Assembly (NCBI RefSeq): GCF_015864825.1
Contig: NZ_JADYWL010000004.1
Span: forward strand, 124,001-188,000
Reading direction: 5' to 3'
DNA from: Psychrobacter sp. NZS113
GTDB taxonomy: Bacteria; Pseudomonadota; Gammaproteobacteria; Pseudomonadales; Moraxellaceae
Length of the DNA stretch: 64,000 nucleotides
Numbering within the stretch: the first letter of the stretch is position 1; each line of letters begins with the position of its first letter. Made by a program: the position numbers and the translations under genes. Below, piece by piece: positions 47,125 to 57,000 of the stretch. A model generated the notes under the pieces. It was not told the DNA's origin. It searched no databases and worked only from the letters and a program-made list of their open reading frames with translations.

Positions 47125-47535
47125 ATGGCCTATAGCGACCAAGTTATTGATCATTACGAAAACCCACGCAACGTTGGCAACCTTGATAAAAATGCCAAAA
47201 ATGTTGGTACCGGTATGGTCGGTGCTCCAGCATGTGGCGATGTGATGCGTCTACAAATCCAAGTCGATGATAATGGTATTATCGAAGATGCACGCTTTAA
47301 AACTTATGGCTGCGGTTCAGCTATTGCTTCAAGCTCACTCGTTACTGAGTGGCTAAAAGGCAAAAGCCTAGACCAAGCTGGCGAAATCAAGAACAGTCAC
47401 ATTGCTGAAGAATTGGCATTACCACCAGTAAAAGTGCATTGCTCTGTACTTGCAGAAGATGCTATTAAAGCCGCTATTAGCGACTATAAAGGTAAGCATG
47501 GCGTAGCAGCAGCAACTGAAGAAGCTGTTATCTAA
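47125..47535 (+). CDS. iscU: Iron-sulfur scaffold protein IscU
   Basis: A 136-residue scaffold on which clusters are built before transfer by HscA/HscB. The three Cys ligands are present in GAPACGDVM, TYGCGSAIAS and VHCSVLAEDA, with the conserved Asp next to the first, and the HscA recognition motif LPPVK precedes the last Cys. AGGAG lies 9 bases before the ATG. Gaps of about 150 and 225 bases, each with a hairpin, flank the gene. Confidence 0.96.
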   Translation: MAYSDQVIDHYENPRNVGNLDKNAKNVGTGMVGAPACGDVMRLQIQVDDNGIIEDARFKTYGCGSAIASSSLVTEWLKGKSLDQAGEIKNSHIAEELALPPVKVHCSVLAEDAIKAAISDYKGKHGVAAATEEAVI

Positions 47536-47613
47536 GGCTAAACCTACTAGCCTATGTGCTGCATGGTATTAGCAGCGCTATAGTAGCAACACGTTAAACA
47601 GCTGCTGATGCTA

Positions 47614-47656
47614 AAAAGGTGACAATGACACTTATGTAATTGTCACCTTTTATTTT
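47614..47656 (+). terminator. Terminator-like hairpin between iscU and iscA
   Basis: AAAAGGTGACAAT and ATTGTCACCTTTT form a perfect 13-bp stem around a 12-base loop, followed by ATTTT. It lies inside the operon and would reduce transcription into iscA-hscBA-fdx. Confidence 0.7.
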
Positions 47657-47760
47657 CTAAGAGCCGCTAGCATATTATCTTGGCAATCTCGTAATTTCAG
47701 TTGCCAGTCTATACAGATTTTTTTATTGATACTTATAATTAATAGTCAATGGGAGTTGGC

Positions 47761-48081
47761 ATGATTGAAATGACAGAACGCGCCGCTCAGCATGTTCGAG
47801 ACTTTTTGGACAATCGCGGCAAAGGTGAAGGCATTCGAGTCGGTATCCGCACAGCGGGTTGCTCAGGCCTAGCTTATGTTTTAGAGTTTGTAGATACACC
47901 TGACGAAAACGACACACGTTATGAAAGCCGAGACGTTAGCATCTTTATCGATCCTAAAAGCTTGGTATATTTAGATGGTTTGTTGATGGATTATGAAAAA
48001 GAAGGTCTCAACGAAGGCTTTAAGTTCAGTAACCCTAACCAGAAAGGCGAATGTGGTTGCGGTGAGTCATTTACAGTTTAA
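47761..48081 (+). CDS. iscA: A-type iron-sulfur carrier IscA
   Basis: A 106-residue protein started at ATG 47761, with GGGAG at 47751-47755; an ATG 12 bases earlier overlaps that site. It carries iron or assembled clusters to target proteins. The three Cys are in TAGCSGLAY and the C-terminal ECGCGESF. Length matches E. coli IscA (107). The promoter candidate TTGCCA (47701) with TATTGA 17 bases later could drive it separately, but this is weak. Confidence 0.95.
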   Translation: MIEMTERAAQHVRDFLDNRGKGEGIRVGIRTAGCSGLAYVLEFVDTPDENDTRYESRDVSIFIDPKSLVYLDGLLMDYEKEGLNEGFKFSNPNQKGECGCGESFTV

Positions 48082-48116
48082 TGATTTAAATCTTTCAACC
48101 TTTACGCTCGAAAAAT

Positions 48117-48145
48117 AGTCTACGCTGCAATCCAGATTGTAGACT
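48117..48145 (+). other. Hairpin between iscA and hscB
   Basis: AGTCTAC and GTAGACT pair, with an inner AATC / GATT pairing; no T-run follows. It is the third structured gap of the operon. Confidence 0.55.
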
Positions 48146-48200
48146 CAATAATAGAGCGTCAGACAGATATTTCAAACAAATAAAAAGCAAGGCGTATGAT

Positions 48201-48782
48201 ATGACAGACATCACACCAGAAGCACAGTTTGATAACTTCTTTGCTTTATTTGAGCAACCAGTACAATTTGAAGTCAATCAAGACAGTCTCGATCAACATC
48301 TACGTCTGCTACAAAAACGTTATCACCCTGATAATGTTGCTAAAAACCAGGCTGACATTGCTCAAGCACAACTACAGTCTGAAAAATATTCAGCACTGAT
48401 CAATCAAGCTTATCAAACGCTTAGATCGCCTGATAGTCGTGCTAGTTACCTACTAGATATAGCAGATCAAGCTCAAAATCTAGAGCATTCAATTGCAGAT
48501 TTAGACTTCTTAGAAGATGCGATGGAAATGCGAATGGATTTGGATGACGCTATTGAAGGCAAAGATCTTCCAGCCTTGCAGCAGTTACATCCTCAAATCA
48601 CAGAGCGTCTCGCAAAACAATCTGAGCGCTTTAGCCATGCTTATGACAGCCAAGATTGGCAAACGGCGATTGATGCGACACAAAAATTGAAGTTTTTGGT
48701 CAAGTTAAATGCAGATGTCACGACTGGTCTTGATGACGTTGCAGCTGCGGCGCATTCAGATGACGATGATTTATACGTTTAG
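48201..48782 (+). CDS. hscB: Fe-S assembly co-chaperone HscB
   Basis: A 193-residue J-type co-chaperone that binds IscU and stimulates HscA. The N-terminal J domain contains the HPD motif in LQKRYHPDNV, preceded by FDNFFALFEQPVQFEVN; the C-terminal three-helix bundle carries LDFLEDAMEMRMDLDDA, the IscU-binding helix. The C-terminus has an added Asp-rich tail. It lies in the usual place before hscA, though separated by an unusually long 328-bp gap. Confidence 0.95.
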   Translation: MTDITPEAQFDNFFALFEQPVQFEVNQDSLDQHLRLLQKRYHPDNVAKNQADIAQAQLQSEKYSALINQAYQTLRSPDSRASYLLDIADQAQNLEHSIADLDFLEDAMEMRMDLDDAIEGKDLPALQQLHPQITERLAKQSERFSHAYDSQDWQTAIDATQKLKFLVKLNADVTTGLDDVAAAAHSDDDDLYV

Positions 48783-49110
48783 ATAGCTGTGAACAATTTA
48801 TTTTATCCAAAGGCTAGGTTGTAGATATTTAGTTAAAAAATATTTGGTTAAAATAGTACCGACTATACCGTATAATCATGTATCCCAAAACTTATTGGCC
48901 GTTGTACGACTCTATTTGTATGGTAGAGAACATAGTCGAGACAGTCTAGAATTGATACAAGGCAACCGAGCATATATAGCAGTATTAGTTAACACGTTAG
49001 GTTAGCGCCATATTACTTGATAAATATTTTGACTGTAATTGTCAGACTGTCGTAATGCCTATGTTGCACTTACCCCATTTCACTTATTCATTTTATCTTT
49101 GAGTTATTTT
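48783..49110. other. 328-bp gap between hscB and hscA
   Basis: A TATAAT at 48871-48876 lies within CCGACTATACCGTATAATCA and could be a promoter for hscA-fdx, with an imperfect resemblance to an IscR site (GACT, AT-rich, then CCG). No -35 box at normal spacing is seen. There is no ORF of note. Confidence 0.4.
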
Positions 49111-50991
49111 ATGTCTTTAATGCAAATTGCCGAACCCAATCAAAGTGCACAACCTCACCAGCATCGTTTTGGTTTAGGAATCGATCTTGGCACCACACGC
49201 TCGTTGGTCGCTGTGGTACGTTCAGGCAAGGCGCAAGTATTAGAAGCAAATACCAGCACTGATACCTTGTTACCGTCTGTTGTTTATTACCCAAGCACTG
49301 GCAAGCCATTGGTTGGTTATGATGCCCTAGCCCACTTAGCGGATGATCCAAAAAATACGATCGTCTCGGCTAAGCGCTTTATGGGTCGTAGCCAGGCGGA
49401 TATCAAGTTCTCTCATCCTTACGAATTGAGTGGCAATAAAGATGACATGCCAGCTTTTGTTACCGCTCAGGGTGAAGTATCTCCTGTTGAGGTTTCTGCC
49501 CGTATATTAGCGGCGCTTGAGCAACGTGCAGCAAGCGCATTGCCTGCAGACAGTATCGAAGGCGCCGTCATTACTGTACCGGCTTATTTTGATGAAGCGC
49601 AACGCCAAGCGACCAAAGATGCGGCTCAAGCAGCTGGTATTAAGGTACTGCGTTTACTGAACGAACCAACTGCTGCTGCTGTTGCTTATGGTCTCGATCA
49701 AGCCACAGAAGCTAGCGAAAAAGAAAGCTACTATCTAATTTACGATTTAGGTGGCGGTACGTTTGATGTCTCTATCTTAAAGCTGACTGACGGCGTCTTT
49801 GAAGTACTAGCCACTGGTGGTAACAGTGCATTAGGTGGTGACGATATCGATCGCCTCATCACCAATTGGCTTATCAAACAACTGGATATCGATCCAAAAG
49901 ATGTCAGTCTTCATGACAAGTCAATACTTGCGCAACAAGCCAAAGCATATAAGCAAGCACTGACTGATAGTGAACAAGTTGATATCGACATTGTCGTCAA
50001 TACTCAGTCTTATCAAGGTGTATTGAGCCGTGCAGATATCATGACTATCGTAGAACCTGTTAGCCGCCGTACTTTAAGTGTCTGCGAGCAAGTACTACGT
50101 GATGCAAAACTTTCTAGTACTGATTTGGACGAAGTTATCTTGGTTGGTGGCTCTACACGTATGCCTGCTATCCAGCAAGTCGTGACTGAATTCTTTGCCA
50201 AGCAGCCACTGTGCCGTCTCAACCCAGATGAGGTAGTCGCTCTAGGCGCAGCGCAGACAGCACATCAACTGGTCAATGGTGATAGTGACAATAACCTACT
50301 ATTGCTAGACGTGACGCCGCTATCACTTGGTCTTGAGACTATGGGTGGCCTAGTCGAAGTGCTCATACCGCGCAATACCCCTATCCCTGTTAAAAAACGT
50401 CAAGTATTTACGACTTATCAAGACGGTCAGACAGGCATGGTAATCCATGTTGTACAGGGTGAACGTGAAACTGTCGATAACTGCCGCTCACTTGGACGCT
50501 TTGAATTGTATGGCATTCCTTCCATGAAGGCTGGGTTTGCCCGTATTGAGGTTACCTTTAGTATTGATGCCAACGGTCAGCTAACGGTCAGCGCACAAGA
50601 GACCACAACCAAAACAGAAAGTAAGATTGAAATTGTGCCTTCTTATGGGTTGTCAGACGAACAAAAAGAGCAGTTATTGATTGCAGGATTTAAGCATGCA
50701 GAAGAAGACAAAAATGCACGCTCTTTAATCGAAACCAAAGTAGAGGCTGAGCGTGAAATATTAGCACTACAATCGGCACTTAATGAGTTTGCAGCCTTAC
50801 TATCTTCTAAAGAGCAGCAATCACTGGCTGATCAAATACAATTGATGCAAGAAGTACTGAGCACTAATGACTTAGCACTTATTGAAGCACAACAAGCACA
50901 ACTCAAGCCCCATAGTGATGCTTTTGCCGCCCGTATTATGAATCAGAGTGTTAAAACCAGTATGGCTGGTACGAGCGCCCAAGATTGGTAG
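49111..50991 (+). CDS. hscA: Hsp70-type Fe-S chaperone HscA
   Basis: A 626-residue ATPase. The ATG at 49111 is preferred over an in-frame TTG 72 bases earlier because the protein then starts like other HscA. GIDLGTTRSLVAVV is the first phosphate loop, IYDLGGGTFDVSIL the second, and ILVGGSTRMP the adenosine motif; the substrate domain begins after LLLLDVTPLSLGLETMGG. It releases clusters from IscU by recognising its LPPVK motif, with HscB as partner. Confidence 0.95.
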   Translation: MSLMQIAEPNQSAQPHQHRFGLGIDLGTTRSLVAVVRSGKAQVLEANTSTDTLLPSVVYYPSTGKPLVGYDALAHLADDPKNTIVSAKRFMGRSQADIKFSHPYELSGNKDDMPAFVTAQGEVSPVEVSARILAALEQRAASALPADSIEGAVITVPAYFDEAQRQATKDAAQAAGIKVLRLLNEPTAAAVAYGLDQATEASEKESYYLIYDLGGGTFDVSILKLTDGVFEVLATGGNSALGGDDIDRLITNWLIKQLDIDPKDVSLHDKSILAQQAKAYKQALTDSEQVDIDIVVNTQSYQGVLSRADIMTIVEPVSRRTLSVCEQVLRDAKLSSTDLDEVILVGGSTRMPAIQQVVTEFFAKQPLCRLNPDEVVALGAAQTAHQLVNGDSDNNLLLLDVTPLSLGLETMGGLVEVLIPRNTPIPVKKRQVFTTYQDGQTGMVIHVVQGERETVDNCRSLGRFELYGIPSMKAGFARIEVTFSIDANGQLTVSAQETTTKTESKIEIVPSYGLSDEQKEQLLIAGFKHAEEDKNARSLIETKVEAEREILALQSALNEFAALLSSKEQQSLADQIQLMQEVLSTNDLALIEAQQAQLKPHSDAFAARIMNQSVKTSMAGTSAQDW

Positions 50992-51061
50992 CATATTTGC
51001 TGAATAGCATCTTCATTATATTTTCATTTCTTTAAATTGATTAGCATCGGAAAGACGATTT

Positions 51062-51400
51062 ATGCCAAAGATTACTGTATTACCCCACCACGAGATTTGT
51101 CCTGAAGGCGCTGAAGTCGAGCTAGAGGCCGGCAGTAACTTATGCAAAGCACTAGTAGAGAAAGGCATTAAAATTGAGCATGCTTGTGAGATGTCAAAAG
51201 CATGCACAACTTGCCATGTAGTCGTACGTAAAGGCTTTAATGGTCTGGAAGAGATGGATGATATCGAAGCTGACTTATTAGATCGTGCTTGGGGGTTAGA
51301 GCCTGATTCACGTCTGTCCTGCCAAGTGATAGTTGAAGACGAAGACCTAACCATCGAAGTTCCTAAATATACCCTAAACCATGCTAAAGAAAATCATTAG
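51062..51400 (+). CDS. fdx: ISC-system [2Fe-2S] ferredoxin
   Basis: A 112-residue ferredoxin supplying electrons for cluster assembly. The cluster ligands are the three Cys in HACEMSKACTTCHV and the fourth in SRLSCQVIV, at the spacing of adrenodoxin-type ferredoxins. The last gene of the operon; IscX is not present after it. A strong terminator follows. Confidence 0.95.
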   Translation: MPKITVLPHHEICPEGAEVELEAGSNLCKALVEKGIKIEHACEMSKACTTCHVVVRKGFNGLEEMDDIEADLLDRAWGLEPDSRLSCQVIVEDEDLTIEVPKYTLNHAKENH

Positions 51401-51433
51401 GCACTTGTAGAAAGCTCTTTTTTATTTTTATAT

Positions 51434-51468
51434 AAAAAGCCAACGATCCTTATGATCGTTGGCTTTTT
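51434..51468. terminator. Bidirectional terminator between fdx and the cyclase gene
   Basis: AAAAAGCCAACGATC, loop CTTAT, GATCGTTGGCTTTTT: a perfect 15-bp inverted repeat serving the isc operon and the convergent cyclase gene. Confidence 0.93.
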
Positions 51469-51505
51469 ATATGTACGTTTAAAAATTATTAATTTTCAAC
51501 GCGGC

Positions 51506-52927
51506 TTACTTATTACCTTTATCATTTCGTTTATTTTCTGCATCAATTTCGTTTTCATTTTTTTCGTTTTCTTGTTCAATACGTCCAAGCGCAAAGTTCA
51601 ATCGAGCTCTAATATCTTGATAATCGTTATGATTCATGTCTTTAAAGTTTAAGTGCAAATTAAATCCAGGCAGTGTGTAATCGACCCATTTCGATAAATT
51701 AGCTTTATTGATGTCAGGATCAAAGACTCGCCATGCTTGTACCTTCCTATCAAATCCTTTCAGATGAAATGCACCAGCATGCTGACACTCATAATTGTGA
51801 CAAACATAGTCATAAGTACTTTCACTGATCAATATCTCGTCTTTGCCAGCACTAGACTCTAGTCTCGCAGCTAAATTGGCCTCTTTACCAATCAATGTAT
51901 AGCTGAGACGATTGTTACTACCAAAATTACCCACATGGCAATAACCTGTTGTAATGCCAATACGTATATATAGCCCTTCAAAACCCATAAGGCGCCATTT
52001 CTGTCTCAATGTACGCATTTCACGTCGCATGTCTATTGCCATCTCAAGACAGCTCAAAGCATCTTGACGCGTACCTTGACTATTGGGCTCACCGAAAAAG
52101 CATACCATGCCATCACCAACAAACTTATCAAGCACTGCACCGTGTTTATTGGCAATTAACGTCATGCTATGCATGTAGGTATTCAAGATATCGGCCAAAT
52201 TATCCGCGCTAAGGCTATCAGACAACTCAGTAAAACCAATAATATCTGAGAACATAATCGTCAGCTTGGCACGTTTATTAGAAACGTTCACTGGTATATC
52301 TGCTCTTACGATTGGCTCCCAAACTTGTAGTGGAACAAAGCGTGTTAATTTATTGATAACAGAGACTGCGCTAGTTAGTCGCCCAACTGCCTGATGAGAG
52401 CGGGCTTCATAACGGATATATTTTCTATAAAAACACGTAAATCGACATAAAACAACGATCATGCTAGCTAACAATATGACAGGCGTTATCCAATCATCAT
52501 AACCTTCTAGCTTGGGAATCTTTAAAATAACACTGACATAATAAAAAATAATAACCGTTATTACGGATACAATGATCAATTTTATACGATTTTCAGGGCT
52601 ACTAACAATGATTCTAAGACCTATTAATGCCGCTAGACTAAGCGAAATAATCATATGCAACTCTATCGACCCAATCACCATAGACAGTAAAATAATGACA
52701 ATATTAGATGTCCAAAAGCTGGCTTGGCGACGATAATTATAGATTAGAATTAACAAGCTTGGCAGACCAACAATGACAAGAAGTGCCATTGCAGTCGGTC
52801 TAAAGTCAAAATGGAATGCGAGGAGTATAACCGTAAGTATTAGTACGAAAACCTCTGGATAGTCAACCTTATCGTGTACTTCCTCTTTTGTCAGAAGCTC
52901 CGGTCTCAACCTGTCTAAAGTAGTCAT
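51506..52927 (-). CDS. Membrane-bound class III adenylate/guanylate cyclase
   Basis: A 473-residue protein. The first 190 residues hold about six membrane helices; the C-terminal part is a class III catalytic domain that makes cAMP or cGMP from the NTP. Metal-binding Asp residues are in TIMFSDIIGFTEL (about 228) and FVGDGMVCFFGEP (about 271). The base-selecting position, Asp in most bacterial adenylate cyclases of this form (DYT), is Ser in LSYTLIGKEANLAARLES, which leaves specificity open. The C-terminus is a low-complexity Asn/Glu/Lys tail. No receptor or phosphodiesterase gene is adjacent. Confidence 0.88.
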   Translation of the reverse strand: MTTLDRLRPELLTKEEVHDKVDYPEVFVLILTVILLAFHFDFRPTAMALLVIVGLPSLLILIYNYRRQASFWTSNIVIILLSMVIGSIELHMIISLSLAALIGLRIIVSSPENRIKLIIVSVITVIIFYYVSVILKIPKLEGYDDWITPVILLASMIVVLCRFTCFYRKYIRYEARSHQAVGRLTSAVSVINKLTRFVPLQVWEPIVRADIPVNVSNKRAKLTIMFSDIIGFTELSDSLSADNLADILNTYMHSMTLIANKHGAVLDKFVGDGMVCFFGEPNSQGTRQDALSCLEMAIDMRREMRTLRQKWRLMGFEGLYIRIGITTGYCHVGNFGSNNRLSYTLIGKEANLAARLESSAGKDEILISESTYDYVCHNYECQHAGAFHLKGFDRKVQAWRVFDPDINKANLSKWVDYTLPGFNLHLNFKDMNHNDYQDIRARLNFALGRIEQENEKNENEIDAENKRNDKGNK

Positions 52928-53374
52928 ATGAGTGTTCGCTTAAGCAAAATAGGCTATGGTCATTCCACTATAAAAGTATTACTGCGTTAACCGCGCTTGA
53001 AGTATCTAATATACATCTACACTTGGTTGCCTTGTACTACTTTTAAATTGAATGGACTATATAGGAGAAGCCAAGAGACATGATTATAAGTATATTACCT
53101 ATTTTTATGACTAATTGGACATAAGTATGGTCTGATACTATATTATACTTCTTAAAGGTTATAAATCCCATACCATTCATAACCGAAAGAACACCATTTA
53201 TCATTTAATTCGTCTTAATACCTAATTAAATTAAAATAACAATGTTCATTGTTTAAGTTAAAAACAAAAAAGCCAGATATTTATTATCTGGCTTTTTTCA
53301 GTTTTAATTGAGATGAAATAGATTTCAAATAATTGAGTATGTATTTTTTATTGATGTAATTGTGGCTTAACGCT
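52928..53374. other. 447-bp gap between HIT and cyclase genes
   Basis: It contains the HIT gene terminator (53266-53298) and the upstream region of the cyclase. Very AT-rich; no promoter match worth naming and no ORF. Confidence 0.55.
53266..53298 (-). terminator. Intrinsic terminator after the HIT gene
   Basis: AAAAAAGCCAGATA, loop TTTAT, TATCTGGCTTTTTT: a perfect stem with A and T runs. Confidence 0.9.
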
Positions 53375-53809
53375 TTATTTCATTTGCCAATCAAACGGCA
53401 TTTGGTGATGACCACGTAGCGCCATCATTAGAGTTTGCTGCATTTGTGCCAATACTTCTTTGGTATAAGGAACGGCAGGGACACCCCATACTGGGTTTGG
53501 CCACTGCATGTCGTTTTGATAACGTACGATATGATGAAAATGTAACTGTGGTACTTGATTGCCTAGTGCTGCTACATTCATCTTATCCGCTTGGAAAGTC
53601 TTGGCCAGTTGGCTTGATAGCCAGCTCGACTCACGTAAAAACTGTACTTGGTCTGTTTCAGATAACTCATATAACTCTTTGATACCTGATACACGTGGCA
53701 CCAATATCAACCAAGGAAACTGGCAATCATTGATTAAACGGCACGTCGATAGCGGAAAATCACCCACTAAAAAGCTATCAGCAGCAAGTTTATGATGAAG
53801 TTGGAACAT
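53375..53809 (-). CDS. HIT-domain protein (nucleotide hydrolase/transferase)
   Basis: A 144-residue HIT-superfamily protein. The catalytic histidine triad is in QLHFHHIVR (about residues 88-93), where the middle His forms a covalent nucleotidyl intermediate. CRLINDCQFPWLILVPRV is the usual first strand pair. It belongs to the short bacterial branch often labelled diadenosine-tetraphosphate hydrolase-like; the substrate is not known. It appears to be a single-gene unit. Confidence 0.88.
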   Translation of the reverse strand: MFQLHHKLAADSFLVGDFPLSTCRLINDCQFPWLILVPRVSGIKELYELSETDQVQFLRESSWLSSQLAKTFQADKMNVAALGNQVPQLHFHHIVRYQNDMQWPNPVWGVPAVPYTKEVLAQMQQTLMMALRGHHQMPFDWQMK

Positions 53810-54032
53810 AATGACGGTTCTCTTGTTATGGATCTCAAATAAAAGAAATCAAAAATATAGAAAGCTAAAATATGAGTAAATAAAATATAGTCTCATTATT
53901 TTATCAGTAATCTATCCGATAAAATAGCGCCATGACTCATTGCCTTGGCGTTTTGTCTTTAAACTATCTGTGTGAACGACTTGGCTAATCTTCTCATTCA
54001 TCTGTATAGCAAATAGCCATTATAGAATAAAG

Positions 54033-57000
54033 CTAAGCAGGCTCTGACACCATATGCTGGCTAAAATAGTGCAACAGCTCTTGAATGACCGTAACACGCT
54101 GTTGTGGCGTTTCCAGTTTATCAGCATTTTGGTAACGGATACCAGACGCGCCATTCATACGATAGCGCTGACCATCTGTTTGAATCAGTTTAATAATCGC
54201 TAAAGCATCGACGGGCGTATCAGGGGCAAACTCTAACGTCATACTACTACCATTGGCATCGATTTTGTTAATCTTCAATGGTTCTGCTTGTAAACGCAGA
54301 CCATGGATAGCAAAAAGCTGCTTAGTTTGATCTGGTAATATACCAAAACGGTCAATCATTTCAGTCCGGATATCCGTCAGTGCCTCTTTATCATCGGCAT
54401 TGCTAATACGTTTGTAAAATAATAAGCGCTGATGCACATCATGCAAGTACTCTTCTGGTATCAATGCTGAGCTGTGTAGATTGATTTCACTGGTGAGTGA
54501 CAGCGGTGTACTTAAATCAGGCTGTTTACCCGCTTTAATCGCTTTCGTCGCACGTTCTAGCATATCCATATATAAGCTAAAGCCAATCACCTGCATATTA
54601 CCACTTTGCTGCTTACCGAGTATCTCACCTGCCCCACGAATCTCTAAATCCTCACTGGCCAGCATAAAACCTGCGCCCAATGTGTTGGCACGTTCAATAG
54701 CATGCAGGCGGCGCTTCGCATCGCCCTTGAGGCCTTTGATAGACGGTACAAGCAAATAACAGTACGCCTGATGATGGCTACGGCCGACGCGACCACGTAG
54801 CTGATGCAACTGAGCCAAACCGAATTTATCAGCACGCTCAATGATAATAGTATTGGCATTAGGCACATCAATACCTGTCTCGATGATGGTCGAGCATACT
54901 AGCACATTGAATTTTTTGTGATAATACTGCTGCATCACTTGCTCCAGCTGGCGCTCCTGCATTTGTCCATGAGCCACGCCTACTCGCGCCTCTGGAACTA
55001 GCTCGCGTATGGTCTCTGCCATGCGCTCAATGCTAGCCACATCATTATGCAGCAGATACACCTGACCACCGCGCAATAGTTCACGCAAGATGGCTTCTTT
55101 CATTAATGCTTCTGTCTTTTGCATAACAAAGGTTTTAATCGCTAGGCGTCTCGCAGGCGGTGTAGCAATGATCGACATATCACGCATACCTGAGAGCGCC
55201 ATATTGAGCGTTCTAGGGATAGGCGTTGCTGTCATAGACATACTGTCTACATCAGTCTGAATGGCTTTAATACGCTCTTTATGACGCACACCAAAGCGAT
55301 GTTCTTCATCGACGATCATCAATCCTAGATTAGAGAATTTGACATCAGGTTGTAATAGCTTGTGCGTACCAATAACGATATCGACCTTGCCAGCCGCCAA
55401 GTCTGCCAATACCGTATCTTGATGCTTTTTGCCACCGAAGCGCGATAGCGTTTCGATACGTACTGGCCAATCAGCAAATCGATCACGGAAGTTGTCTTCA
55501 TGTTGACCTGCCAATAACGTTGTAGGTACTAGTACCGCCACTTGGTATCCTGCGCTAACGGCAATAAAAGCTGCACGCATGGCGACCTCTGTTTTCCCAA
55601 AACCAACATCCCCGCAAATAAGGCGATCCATCGGTTGATTTTGCTTCATATCTTCCATCACCGCATGAATGGCATTCGCTTGATCAAGCGTTTCTTCAAA
55701 CGCAAATTGACTGGCAAACAAATCATATTGTGACGAGTCTATTTTAAAATGAATGCCTACCTTAGCTTCGCGTCTTGCCTGCATATTAAGTAGCTCAGCA
55801 GCGACATCATGGATTTGCTCCAAGGCTTTTTGTTTGGCCTTATCCCACTTGCCACTACCAATTTTGTGCAATGGCGCAAGGGCTGGATCACCGCCACTAT
55901 AGCGATTAATCATTTGTAAATTGGCGACTGGAACATAAATACTGGCGTCACCATCATATTTCAGGTGAATAAACTCTTGCTCGCCGTCACCCACGTCTAA
56001 AGTAATCAGGCCGTTATAACGCCCAACGCCATGCTCAATATGAACGACAGGGCTGCCTTCCGTTATTTCAGTAACGCTCTTAACCAAGAACTCTTCTGAC
56101 ACACCGCTTTGACGGCGACGACGCGTTTGCAATACTTGCCGACCAAACAATTGCGTCTCACTAATCAGCACCAAACGCTCAGGCACATAAACACCGCGCT
56201 CAATAGGTGCGACTGTTAGACCAACCTGAGGTAATTTATTATGACCAGCCCCACTCGTTTTATCGGCTACCAGGAATGCTTCAAAGCTGTCATAGGCTTT
56301 GATATCGACTTTGCCTTTAAACAACTCGATGAGAATCTCACGACGACCTGCTGTTTCAGCAACGATTAATACAGGTGTGGACGTTTTTTCTTGTATTTCT
56401 AAGAACGCTAATAGCTCAGCGAGAGGTTCAGATTTTTGATGATTTACCGCTAGCTGTGGTGGTGCTTGGGCACTTAATCTTACCAATCCCTGTGGTTTGT
56501 TTGATGCAGGCTCTAATAATGAATTCTCATTATCCACTTCAGCCACATCTGTCATCAATGCTAGCTCATCACGTGCGCTTAGAATAACGCGTGGATAACC
56601 GTTGAGATGTTCATTGAGCTTATTAGATAATAGATACAGTAGCTCAGGGGCGACGATAGGCTTGTCAATGTCATGACGGCGCTCTTCATAGCGGCGCTGA
56701 ATTTGTGACCAATAATCTGCCTGCTTTTCGTTAATCAACTCATCAGTGATAAATAACGCATTACTTGGCAAGTAGGCAAATAAACTACTCTCTGCTTTCC
56801 AGTCTTTCAAATCAAAAAACAATGGCTGATAATATTCAAGCCCACTGCTGGCAATACCCGCCATCACGTCTTTATGCAATTCAAACTTACGGCTACTCGT
56901 ATTGGGGAATATCGCGGCAAAGTTGGTACGGAAGGTCTCACGCCCTTCATCAAGTGGAAATTCTTTTGCGGGTAGGATTTGGAACTGCTGAATAGGCTTT

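Noticed and set aside
49039..49110. TTG-initiated extension of hscA
   Set aside because: No ribosome site, and the added residues are hydrophobic and unlike other HscA; the ATG at 49111 gives the normal N-terminus.
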